Origin: an uncultured Collinsella sp.
GTDB taxonomy: Bacteria; Actinomycetota; Coriobacteriia; Coriobacteriales; Coriobacteriaceae
Assembly (NCBI GenBank): GCA_958433005.1
Contig: CAUAWV010000010.1
Coordinates: 1 to 60,085, forward strand
DNA: 60,085 nt
Direction of reading: 5' to 3'
Each line of letters opens with the position of its first letter. The stretch's first letter is position 1. The position numbers and the translations under genes were made by a program. Below, in pieces: positions 41,801-49,976 of the stretch. The notes beneath the pieces were generated by a model. The model searched no databases. It was not told where the DNA came from and worked only from the letters and a program-made list of their open reading frames with translations.

Positions 41801-42308
41801 TGCTCGCCAGCTCATCCATGCGCGCGTCCGAAAGATCGGAGAGCGCCGCCACAAGGCTCGGGCTCGTGGGGACGGGCGCCGGAAAGGGAAAGTTGGGGTT
41901 GACGGCCGGCGCTTTGGGTGCGGTGCGCGCGGGCTGTTTCGACTGCGCCGTAAACGTGCGAACCGGCGTGCGCAAACCTTCGACGGGCTCGGCGCCGCTG
42001 GCATCCAAATACGCCAGAGCCGTGGCAATAGCGTGCTTGCACATACCGGGGTAACGATAGGCGGCGGGGCAATCGCAGTCGTAGTCGATCACCTCGTGCT
42101 CGTCCATGTCGAGCGCCACGTGCGTCTTGTACAGGTCGCCACGCGAACCGCGCACCGAGCCCTCGACCGTCACGTTTTTGGAGAAGCGCGAGCCGCTGTC
42201 CTCGATCGACAGCACGGCGCCGTTGAGCATGAGCGAACGCCCCTTCATAAAGGTGCCGCTCAACGCCGCCTCTTTGCGAAGCGCCTGCACAAACGTCCCC
42301 TGCGCCAT
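38844..42308 (-). CDS. SNF2-family DNA-dependent ATPase with SWIM zinc finger
   Basis: A protein of about 1154 residues. A SWIM finger (CDCPAAYRYPGMCKH) lies near residue 80, followed by a long middle region. The SNF2 ATPase begins at GILADDMGLGKTLQMIAHIL (Walker A) with a DEAQ box. Helicase motifs V and VI are SLKAGGVGLNLTAADVVIHYDPWWN and QATDRAHRIGQ. SWIM-SNF2 proteins occur widely in bacteria as transcription-recycling or DNA-translocating factors; the exact role is unknown. ATG 42308 is chosen with GGAGG six bases before it. It is followed on the same strand by the superoxide reductase gene with a 150-bp gap. Confidence 0.93.
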   Translation of the reverse strand: MAQGTFVQALRKEAALSGTFMKGRSLMLNGAVLSIEDSGSRFSKNVTVEGSVRGSRGDLYKTHVALDMDEHEVIDYDCDCPAAYRYPGMCKHAIATALAYLDASGAEPVEGLRTPVRTFTAQSKQPARTAPKAPAVNPNFPFPAPVPTSPSLVAALSDLSDARMDELASMRRKLAGAVDPDAPKAALEPSLVPYYNPLFADRFSWALEFRIRCGSVSYVVKDIDGMADAYVRGGTFSYGKKLTFVHSPEAFDETSAKLLNLVVTTVAYLDDITSSRSASYDFARSGFVAERQLPLSEHSIVYVLDLLRGQTISFEPAWSRGMTTHRTYDVAVELSPQREDEASAKRPPLLAAKIAPAAGGSYDLRLPADMYCFASGDAAYLVDTRRARRTDAAFAQHAAPFLSRLLPCRTPAHIAAEQVGEFCRMALPILRDYTDLTAPAALDTVAPEPSFAMAIGVDDGLVTCKITVTYGDWSADLFSLGAPGSPFEEQRPGVPPRDEVAEFRVMDTAALYFDFYEGGLAFEERDDARLFCLLTEGLSALSELGEVMLSDRLRQISVRPAPKLSVRATAKSNLLDVELGASGLSAADLAVYLDSYKRHQTFARLTSGDIIRLDEGARAAFGLAEDLGVDAVDLLDGVSLPASSTLFVDSMLACTPALEADRDAAFRRTVERLDTLGKMDFTVPASLKATMRGYQVDGYQWLGSLEHLGLGGILADDMGLGKTLQMIAHILARVEAGDTKPTLVVCPASLVYNWTAELERFAPSLDVCAIVGAKAQRRMQISGVAEHSVVVTSYDLMRRDIDEYVEQDFARVVLDEAQYIKNPLTQVARAAKRLPAGVRFALTGTPIENRLSELWSIFDFLMPGLLGTRESFAKRFESPVEHAEGDSAARLQALVSPFVLRRVKEDVVADLPEKIEDTVMAQLTGEQRKLYLANQDRIAQQVQHREAGEFKKDKLKVLAELTKLRQICCDPRLHYEDYKAGSAKLDTCMELVRGALDGGHRILLFSQFTGMLDIIGKRLAKEDIGFLKLTGASSKESRAKMVAQFQAGEVPVFLISLKAGGVGLNLTAADVVIHYDPWWNVAAQDQATDRAHRIGQQHTVTVYKLIAKDTIEERIMQMQESKRDLVNSVLGGDGISSALFTREDVLALLGGDGR

Positions 42309-42336
42309 CACTTCCTCCAATCTCACCCGGGGTAGC

Positions 42337-45300
42337 TTAGATCACCGTCACGCGGCCCTGGTTACCCACAATGGCCTTGGCCTCGGCCAGCAGCGGAATC
42401 GAACGCGCGTTGACCTTGGCAGGTACCTCGGCACGCAGCACGCGCCCGTCCACCTGCTCGATAAAGATCTCCACGCGGTCGCCGCCCGGGTTGGCGGTAA
42501 GCACCGTGGCAAGACGCGCCATATTGCCCTGGCTAAAGCGGCTGTTGGGCACCATGACCTCAAACACCTTGGGCTTGTTGTTCTCCTCGTTAAGCTCGAG
42601 CGGCACGATCTCCTGCGCGATGATCTGGTCGCCGCGGTCCGAGCGCTCGAGCTTGCCCTTAATGCGCACAAAGGCATCGGACAGCTGCGCGCCGGTCTCG
42701 GGATCGACCTCGCCGTACAGGTACCCCTCGGCCTCCTTGTAGGTCTTGGGGAACACGACGACGGTGGCCTCGCCTTCCATGTCCTCGAGCTGCACGATGC
42801 CCATGGGGTCACCGTTTTTGGTCACGCGCTTGGACACGCTCGAGACCATGCCGGCCCACCACAGCGCCTTGCCCTCGGGAATTTCCTGGTTGATGGTGCC
42901 GCCCGTAGGATTCTGAACTTCGTAGCCGGTGTCGATCTGCGAGAACGAGAAGTCACGCGCCTTGGCTAGTGCATACTCAAACGGGCGCAGCGGGTGGTCC
43001 GAGACATAGATGCCCAGAACCTCCTTCTCCTGACTCAACTTGAGGTGGCGGTCCCATTCCTGGCCATCCGGATCGGGCACGCTCACCTCAAAGCCCGAGC
43101 CCTCAACGTCGCCAAACATATCGAAGAACGACGTCTGGCCGCTCGCGCGATCCTTCTGGCGCTTTACCGCGGCATCGATGATGTTCTCGGGGTTGTTCTT
43201 GTCCACAAAGTGCATCATCTGGCGACGCGGATACCCCGTGGAGTCGAAGGCGCCTGCCTTGATGAGCGATTCGATCACGCGGCGGTTGGCCTGGCTCGAG
43301 TCCACGCGCTCGACAAAGTCGTGCAGCGTCTTAAACGGGCCGCCCGCCTCGCGCTCGGCGATAATCGCCTGCGCCACGCCGGTGCCCACGCCGCGGATGC
43401 CGGCCAGACCAAAGCGCACGCCCTCCTTGGTAGCCGTGAACTCGGTACCGGACTCGTTGACATCTGGCGACAGCACGGGGATGCCGTCGTGACGGCATGC
43501 CGAGACGTAGTGCACGATCTTGTCGGTCTTGCCCGTATAGGACGTCAGAACGGCCGCCATGTACTCGTGCGGATAGTGCGCCTTGAGCCACGCCGTCTGC
43601 ATAACCAGGATGGCGTAGCCGGCGGAGTGCGACTTGTTGAAGGCGTAGGACGCGAACTCGAGAACATCGTCCCAAATCTTCTGGGCGACCTCGCGCGTAT
43701 AGTTGTTCTTGATGGCGCCGTTCATCCAGTGGTCGTAGGTGGTCTCGTCGGAGCCATCCTCCCAGTGGAGCACCGTCGACGTGAGCAGCTTGATTTTCTT
43801 CTTAGCCACGGGCTTACGGATACGCGAGTCCGATTCGCCCTTGGAGAAGCCGCACATCTCGACGGAGATGAGCATAACCTGCTCCTGGTAGACCATGGTG
43901 CCGTAGGTTTCGCCCAGGATGTCGTCCAGGCGGTCGTCGTAGGAGACCGCCGGCTCCTTGCCGTTCATACGGTTGATGTAGGACGAAACCATGCCGGCGC
44001 CCAGCGGGCCCGGGCGGTACAGGGCGATCAATGCTACGACGTGCTTGTACTCGGTGGGCTTCATGTTCTTGATCGTGGCCGTCATGCCTGCGGACTCGAC
44101 CTGGAAGACGCCGGCGGTGTGGCCGGAACCCATGAGCTTAAAGATCTCGGGGTCGTCAAAAGGAATCTCTTCCTCTTTGATGTCGATGCCGAAGTTCTTT
44201 TTGATGTTTGCCTTGGCCTTGGAGATAACCGTCAGCGTGCGCAGGCCCAAGAAGTCCATCTTGAGCAGGCCCATGTCGGCAACGGTATGGCCCTCGTACT
44301 GGGTAATCTCGACGCCGCCCTTGGTGTCGAGCTTGGTGGGCACGTGCTCGTTGACGGGGTCGCGGCAGATCAGAACGGCGCACGCGTGCACGCCCTCGCC
44401 ACGGGTGAGGCCCTCGATTGAGAGCGCCGTGTCGATGATGCGGCGGGCGTCGTCGTCCTTTTTATATGCCTCGGCAAAATCGGGGTTAAACAGGTCCTCT
44501 TTGCCGGGTTGCTTTTCGAGCACCTGCTTGAGCTTGACCTTGGGGTCGCTCGAGACCATCTTGGACAGACGCTGGCCCATGTAGACCGGGTAGTCCAGGA
44601 CGCGAGCGGCGTCGTTGATGGCCTGCTTGGCCTTAATGGTCGAGTAGGTGATGACGTGGGTGACCTTCTCGGGGCCGTAGAGCTGGCGAACGTGCTCCAC
44701 GACCTCGAGGCGCCGCTCATCGTCGAAGTCCATATCGATATCGGGCATCTCGGTACGCTGCGGGGACAGGAACCTCTCGAACATCAGGCCGTTCTCGAGC
44801 GGATCGAACGCGGTGATGTTCATGGCGTAGGCGACGATAGCGCCGGCAGCCGAGCCACGGCCGGGGCCGACGCCGATGCCGTTGTCCTTGGCCCATTGCA
44901 CGTACTCGGCAACAATCAAAAAGTAGGCGGCAAAGCCCTTGTCGCAGATGACTTTGTATTCGTACTCAAAGCGCTCTTTGATGTTGACGCCACCGATCTC
45001 GCGCGTGGCCCAGTCGTCACCGTAGTGCTGGCGCAGGCCCTTCTCGCACTCGCGGCGGAACTGACTCTCGTGCGTCTCGCCGGGGTCGAGCAACGGGAAG
45101 CGCGGCAGGATGATGGAGTCCCAGTCCAGCTCGACGTAGCACTTGTCGGCGATCTCGAGCGTGTTGTCGCAGGCCTCGGGGCAATACGGGAACATCGCCC
45201 GCATCTCCTCCTCGGTCTTCATGTAAAACTCCGAGCCGGTCATGCGCATGCGGTTGGGGTCATCGACCTTGGCGTTCATGCCAATACACATGATGACGTC

Positions 45301-46140
45301 CTGCACCGGCGCGTCCTCGCGGCGCAGGTAGTGGAAGTCGTTGGTGGCGATGACCTTGACACCCACCTGCTTGGCGATATCGATGAGCGTGCGGTCCATT
45401 TGCTCATCGGTCAGGCCGTTGTCGGTGGTGATGCCGTGTTCCTGAATCTCGATGTAAAAGTCGCCGGGTTCGAAGGTATCGCGGAAGGTCTCGGCCCACT
45501 TGATGGCGCCCTCCATGTCGCCGCGGTCGATGTATTTGGGGATGATGCCCGCGATGCAGGCGCTGGTGCAGATCATGCCCTTGGCGTGGCGGCGTAGGTT
45601 GTCGAGCGTCACGCGCGGCTTGTAGTAAAAGCCCTGCACGGCGGCCTCGGAGACCGTCTGCATCAGGTTGACGTAGCCCTCCTGGTCCTTGGCCAGAAGG
45701 ATCATGTGGTAGAGCTCGGGCTTATGGTCGCGGGCGAGCGTCTCGTCCGGCGTAAAGTAAACCTCGCACCCAAAGATGGGTTTGATGACCAGGGGCGGCT
45801 TGAGCTCGTCGATGTTGCCCTTCTCGTCCCACATGGCCATGTCCTTCACATACTGGGCATGCTCGCGCGGGTTTTCCTCGGGATCGGGCTCCACCAGCTC
45901 GTCGCGGCGATCCTTTTCCAAAAAGGCCTTGTCGTGACTCCAGGTTTTGTACTCAGGCGTGTTGTGGTTGACGGCGTCGCAGGCCAGCGCCAGGTCGGGC
46001 ACGCCATACATGTAGCCGTGGTCGGTAATGGCGACGGCGGGCATGCCCAGCTCTACGGCGCGGTTGACCATATCCTGGATACGGGTTGCGCCGTCGAGCA
46101 TGGAGAAAACAGTGTGATTGTGCAGATGGACGAATGCCAT
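42337..46140 (-). CDS. dnaE: DNA polymerase III alpha subunit DnaE
   Basis: A 1267-residue replicative polymerase. The PHP domain opens with FVHLHNHTVFSMLDGATRIQ and has TDHGYMYG. The polymerase palm includes PGRGSAAGAIVAYAM and PDIDMDFDDERR with the catalytic aspartates. The fingers include YNFRDRRMPF-equivalent sequence near YAFNKSHSAGYA. An OB-fold and tail complete it, with IYVSDHPL before the OB-fold. It is close to the normal length for DnaE1. GGAGC lies before the ATG at 46140. A spacer of about 200 bp with a large palindrome separates it from addA. Confidence 0.97.
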   Translation of the reverse strand: MAFVHLHNHTVFSMLDGATRIQDMVNRAVELGMPAVAITDHGYMYGVPDLALACDAVNHNTPEYKTWSHDKAFLEKDRRDELVEPDPEENPREHAQYVKDMAMWDEKGNIDELKPPLVIKPIFGCEVYFTPDETLARDHKPELYHMILLAKDQEGYVNLMQTVSEAAVQGFYYKPRVTLDNLRRHAKGMICTSACIAGIIPKYIDRGDMEGAIKWAETFRDTFEPGDFYIEIQEHGITTDNGLTDEQMDRTLIDIAKQVGVKVIATNDFHYLRREDAPVQDVIMCIGMNAKVDDPNRMRMTGSEFYMKTEEEMRAMFPYCPEACDNTLEIADKCYVELDWDSIILPRFPLLDPGETHESQFRRECEKGLRQHYGDDWATREIGGVNIKERFEYEYKVICDKGFAAYFLIVAEYVQWAKDNGIGVGPGRGSAAGAIVAYAMNITAFDPLENGLMFERFLSPQRTEMPDIDMDFDDERRLEVVEHVRQLYGPEKVTHVITYSTIKAKQAINDAARVLDYPVYMGQRLSKMVSSDPKVKLKQVLEKQPGKEDLFNPDFAEAYKKDDDARRIIDTALSIEGLTRGEGVHACAVLICRDPVNEHVPTKLDTKGGVEITQYEGHTVADMGLLKMDFLGLRTLTVISKAKANIKKNFGIDIKEEEIPFDDPEIFKLMGSGHTAGVFQVESAGMTATIKNMKPTEYKHVVALIALYRPGPLGAGMVSSYINRMNGKEPAVSYDDRLDDILGETYGTMVYQEQVMLISVEMCGFSKGESDSRIRKPVAKKKIKLLTSTVLHWEDGSDETTYDHWMNGAIKNNYTREVAQKIWDDVLEFASYAFNKSHSAGYAILVMQTAWLKAHYPHEYMAAVLTSYTGKTDKIVHYVSACRHDGIPVLSPDVNESGTEFTATKEGVRFGLAGIRGVGTGVAQAIIAEREAGGPFKTLHDFVERVDSSQANRRVIESLIKAGAFDSTGYPRRQMMHFVDKNNPENIIDAAVKRQKDRASGQTSFFDMFGDVEGSGFEVSVPDPDGQEWDRHLKLSQEKEVLGIYVSDHPLRPFEYALAKARDFSFSQIDTGYEVQNPTGGTINQEIPEGKALWWAGMVSSVSKRVTKNGDPMGIVQLEDMEGEATVVVFPKTYKEAEGYLYGEVDPETGAQLSDAFVRIKGKLERSDRGDQIIAQEIVPLELNEENNKPKVFEVMVPNSRFSQGNMARLATVLTANPGGDRVEIFIEQVDGRVLRAEVPAKVNARSIPLLAEAKAIVGNQGRVTVI

Positions 46141-46240
46141 GTGATGAGCTCCGATGCGGGTTCGTGTTCTGACTGAACGATTTTACCCCACGGCACGGAC
46201 AGCACCCGAACCTAGCCAAACCCACACGGCTCCTATTGAG

Positions 46241-46303
46241 TTGCGGTGAAATACGGACTGTTTGGCGGCTTTTTTGGCCAAAACAGTCCGTATTCCACCG
46301 CAA
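46241..46303. repeat. Large near-perfect inverted repeat between addA and dnaE
   Basis: Positions 46241-46263 (starting TTGCGGTG) and 46281-46303 (ending CACCGCAA) form a 23-bp inverted repeat with one mismatch and a 17-nt loop. On the minus strand it follows addA and precedes dnaE. No T-run lies outside the stem, so it is not a normal terminator. It may be an extragenic palindromic element or an mRNA-processing site. Confidence 0.7.
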
Positions 46304-46340
46304 GTTATTGGGGGATGGGGCGTGGGCAGCTCCGGTTGAG

Positions 46341-49300
46341 CTAGAGGTTGTAGGTGACTACCTGAGGCTCGGCGGGTTCGACGAAGATGGTTGGATTCGC
46401 CTGCTCCACGCGAACGAACTTGACGGTCACGGCCTCAAAGCCCGCCTTGTGCAGAACGTCGGCGTAAACGCGCGCCTGCAAGGCGTGTTTCTCCTGCAGC
46501 TCCTCCGGCGTCTCGTCCGGCGTGCCACCCGTCTTGTAGTCGATGACCAGCGCGCGCGACGGATCGGCCGGGTCGGTGGCCAGTGCATCGATGGCGCCCT
46601 CGGCATATGCACCGTAGCGGGCAATGTCCTCGTCTTCGCAACCCAGCGAGAAGAATGGTACCTCGGCACGAACGCACGGCCACGCGAGCAGGTCGGCACG
46701 AACAGCCGACTTGAGCCAGCGGTCCAGGGCGACGTCGAAGCGTTCGCGCTGCTCCGGCGTCAGGCGCCACAGACGCGCCAGCGCATCGGCACGCGCGGCG
46801 GGCAGCTCATCGGCACCCATCTCGATCAGCCACTGGCAGGCGGCATGGAACGCCGAGCCCAGCGCCATGGGGTTGCCGGCGGGCTCGACAGCAGCCACGT
46901 CCGCATCCGTCATCTCGGAACCATCCGACTCCGCATCATCGCCGGCCTCGTCCATGGGCACGTGTGCCTCGGCGGCACGGTCCTCGGACTCGGCATGCAG
47001 CGCCGCGGCAATTGACGAGTAGCTGTACGAATCGCGCGCCGGATACGGGCAGGTGCCCATGCGCACGCCCACCGCCTGGGGATACACGAGCTCAAACGCA
47101 TCGGGCTCGGGGTCGGCAGGACCGGGAACGGCGGCGCGGGCATCCGCACCGGCACCCTCCGGCTCCGCATCGCCGCGGACAAGCCTGCCTTCGGCATCAA
47201 GCGAAGCATTGGCCTCAAACGACTGCTCGCCAAAAGCAAAGTCAGCCAGCGAGATGAGCTCGTAGTCGCCCGGCTGGGAGTTGTCGAACACCAAACGGTC
47301 GGCATCGAGCTGCGGCATGTCCAGGCCGTCCGTCGGCAGAATACGACGCAGCACGTCGTAGGTCAGATCGGTCTCGACATCGAAGGTCGGCGCGCACAGC
47401 TTGCCGCGGCTCACGCCGGCATCCATCGCCAGAATGACCAGCTCGCGCGCTCGCGTCATGGCGACATAAAGCAGACGAGCCCGCTCCTCGAGCGAAAGCT
47501 GCAGGTCGTCGTTGCGCAAGTGAGCAAATGCCTCGGCGGGAGAACCCGTCGCGCAGACATCCTCCATGAGCTCTGGCGGCAGCCACAGCGACGTGCCCTT
47601 GCCCTTAAACGCGTGCTCAAACTGCTTTTTGACGTCATCGCCCTCTACGAACGTGCCGTCCGCGAGTTTAACGCCGTCGAAGCGTGCAGGCAGTGCCACG
47701 ACCTGCGCTCCGCCCTCGACGCGACCCATCTGTGCCGCACCGGACGATTTGCGCACGCCAAAGCACTCCGCAACCGCCACGACCGGATACTCCAGGCCCT
47801 TGGACGCATGCACGGTCATGATTCGTACCGCGCCGTCACCCTCCTCGTTGAGCGCGCCCGGGGCTTCCTTGCCCGCCAGGAAGCGGTCAAAGGCCAGCGC
47901 AATGGAGCGCGGCGAGTTACCGAACTCGGCCTCGGCCTCAACCACAGCATCGAGCGCCTTGAGCACGTTGGCGGCAATGGCCTTGCCCTCGGGACCACGC
48001 TGTGCCAGACGCACAAACCAGCCCGAAGCGTTGACCACGTCGCGCGCGATCGCCGCGAACGAATCGCGGCCCACACGACGAAGCGCATAGCATAGCACCT
48101 CGCGGGCGCGCGTCACGAGCGGCAGGCTCTGCAAGCCCGGCACATCGGAATCGCTCATGATGCCCGCGTCGATGTTGCGGCGCGAGGTCTCCCCCGTCTG
48201 GTCGTCCAGCTTGGTCGCCAGCGCCAGGAACTCCTGGGCGCCGAGCGCAAACATCGGCGAGGCCAGCAGCGGCATAAGGCCCTGCGCCGTATCGGCCGGA
48301 TTGGCGAGCGCGCAGACTAGGGCGCGCACCGTCTGCACCTCGGCTGCCTGGGCAAAGACCGAGCCACCCGCGATCACGCAGTCGAGTCCTTGGTCGCGGA
48401 AAGCCTGGGCATAGACGTCGGCGTTGGTCATGCGGCCCAGCAGCAGCACCATGCCGCCCTGGGGCTGACCGGCATCGGCAAGCGCGCGGAACCGCTCTGC
48501 GATCGCGCGGGCCTTGGCCTGTGTGCGCTCCTGCGTACTGCCGCCGGCAACAAAGAGGGCCTGACGACGCGAGGCGTCTGCCACCAGCGTGTCCTTGCGG
48601 CCGTCGCTCGCCTCAAGATCCAAAAAGCCCTGCATCAGGCCGCCGTCGTCGCCGTCGAAGACGCGAGCCACATAGCGTAGCACCTCGTCGTGGCTGCGGA
48701 AGTTGCGCACGAGCTTAACGAGCTCGCCAGCAGGGGCGTCGGCCGCGGCAGTCGCCTCGGGCGCGGCAGACGAGCCCACCTTGCGCTCCTGGCGACGGAA
48801 CACCTCGACCTCCGCCCCGCGGAAGCGGTAGATCGACTGCTGTGCATCGCCTACGGTACACAACGCGCGCTCCCCCGCACCCGTCAGGTAACGGATCAGG
48901 TCGACCTGCATCTGATCGGTATCCTGGAACTCATCGATCATGACCATCTTAAAGCGACCCTCGTATGCCGCTCGGATGGCCGGGTAATCGCGCAGGGCCT
49001 CGTAGGCCATGCGCAGCAGATCGTTGTTGTCGAGGGCAGACTGGCCGGCCTTGAGCGCGCGGTACTCAGCCTCTACAGCACAGGCAAGCCCCACCAGTGC
49101 CTCGAGTGCGGGACCGCCGCAGGCCAGCACGATATTGATAAACGCATCGGCGGCCTCTGCCTTGAGTAGCTCCACCTGCTCCTTAGGGAATGCCTTGCTC
49201 GCGCGCGGCATGGTGCACGACATCATGAGTCGCGCCGCATCGGCCATGGTCTTGCCGCTCGCCTCGAACGCGTCGATGGCATCGAGCGCCGTCTGCGCTT

Positions 49301-49973
49301 TTTCGGTCGCGGCCTTGCTTGCGCCCAACGCCGATCGATAGGCATCGGCAAGGGCCGAGGTGTCGGCCTGGCCGCGCGCCACGCACACATCGTCCATGCC
49401 GCCCGGCAGCTGGCTCGATAGCTCCAGCAGGTCGCGCACCAGACCTTTGATGGTGGTACCGGCGCCAAACGGCCCGCCCTCGCCCGCCATGGGATACCAA
49501 GCGTAGAGGGCCTTAAGCGAGGCGGCGAGCTCAGGCGCGGCATCGGGCGCCGTCGCGCGCCCCAGCACATGCTCGACAGCCTGATCCATAAGCTCATCGG
49601 TATCGGTAAGCACCGTGAACTCGGGATCGATGCCCAGCTCCAACGCATGCGCGCGCAGGATGCGCGAACACATACCGTGAATGGTCGAGATCCAAGCGTC
49701 GTCGACGGTCAGGGCCTCCTCGTCCATACCCTCTTCGATAAGCGCGCGACGCACGCGGTCGCGAATCTCGGCCGCGGCATCTTTGGTAAAGGTAATGGCG
49801 AGCACCTGGTCCAGATGCTCAACGAACGGACCGGATTCGGGCGAGAGCGCGTAGACGATGCGGCGCGTGAGGGTAAAGGTCTTGCCCGAACCGGCACCCG
49901 CCGAGACAAACAGCGGACGGTCGAGCGTTTTGACGATCTGCAGCTGTTGCGGCATCAAAGTCGAAAGATCCAT
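46341..49973 (-). CDS. addA: ATP-dependent helicase-nuclease subunit AddA
   Basis: A 1210-residue UvrD/RecB-like protein. The helicase Walker A is FVSAGAGSGKTFTLTRR, with DEFQDTDQMQVDLIR for Walker B and later helicase motifs such as VRIMTVHASKGLEYPVVAVAE. A C-terminal nuclease domain has the PD-(D/E)XK core ALVIDYKTGG. AddAB resects double-strand breaks to produce 3' single strands. Its start is 4 bp after the addB stop, with GGAGG upstream, so the two are an operon. It precedes the dnaE gene. Confidence 0.95.
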   Translation of the reverse strand: MDLSTLMPQQLQIVKTLDRPLFVSAGAGSGKTFTLTRRIVYALSPESGPFVEHLDQVLAITFTKDAAAEIRDRVRRALIEEGMDEEALTVDDAWISTIHGMCSRILRAHALELGIDPEFTVLTDTDELMDQAVEHVLGRATAPDAAPELAASLKALYAWYPMAGEGGPFGAGTTIKGLVRDLLELSSQLPGGMDDVCVARGQADTSALADAYRSALGASKAATEKAQTALDAIDAFEASGKTMADAARLMMSCTMPRASKAFPKEQVELLKAEAADAFINIVLACGGPALEALVGLACAVEAEYRALKAGQSALDNNDLLRMAYEALRDYPAIRAAYEGRFKMVMIDEFQDTDQMQVDLIRYLTGAGERALCTVGDAQQSIYRFRGAEVEVFRRQERKVGSSAAPEATAAADAPAGELVKLVRNFRSHDEVLRYVARVFDGDDGGLMQGFLDLEASDGRKDTLVADASRRQALFVAGGSTQERTQAKARAIAERFRALADAGQPQGGMVLLLGRMTNADVYAQAFRDQGLDCVIAGGSVFAQAAEVQTVRALVCALANPADTAQGLMPLLASPMFALGAQEFLALATKLDDQTGETSRRNIDAGIMSDSDVPGLQSLPLVTRAREVLCYALRRVGRDSFAAIARDVVNASGWFVRLAQRGPEGKAIAANVLKALDAVVEAEAEFGNSPRSIALAFDRFLAGKEAPGALNEEGDGAVRIMTVHASKGLEYPVVAVAECFGVRKSSGAAQMGRVEGGAQVVALPARFDGVKLADGTFVEGDDVKKQFEHAFKGKGTSLWLPPELMEDVCATGSPAEAFAHLRNDDLQLSLEERARLLYVAMTRARELVILAMDAGVSRGKLCAPTFDVETDLTYDVLRRILPTDGLDMPQLDADRLVFDNSQPGDYELISLADFAFGEQSFEANASLDAEGRLVRGDAEPEGAGADARAAVPGPADPEPDAFELVYPQAVGVRMGTCPYPARDSYSYSSIAAALHAESEDRAAEAHVPMDEAGDDAESDGSEMTDADVAAVEPAGNPMALGSAFHAACQWLIEMGADELPAARADALARLWRLTPEQRERFDVALDRWLKSAVRADLLAWPCVRAEVPFFSLGCEDEDIARYGAYAEGAIDALATDPADPSRALVIDYKTGGTPDETPEELQEKHALQARVYADVLHKAGFEAVTVKFVRVEQANPTIFVEPAEPQVVTYNL

Positions 49974-49976
49974 GGT

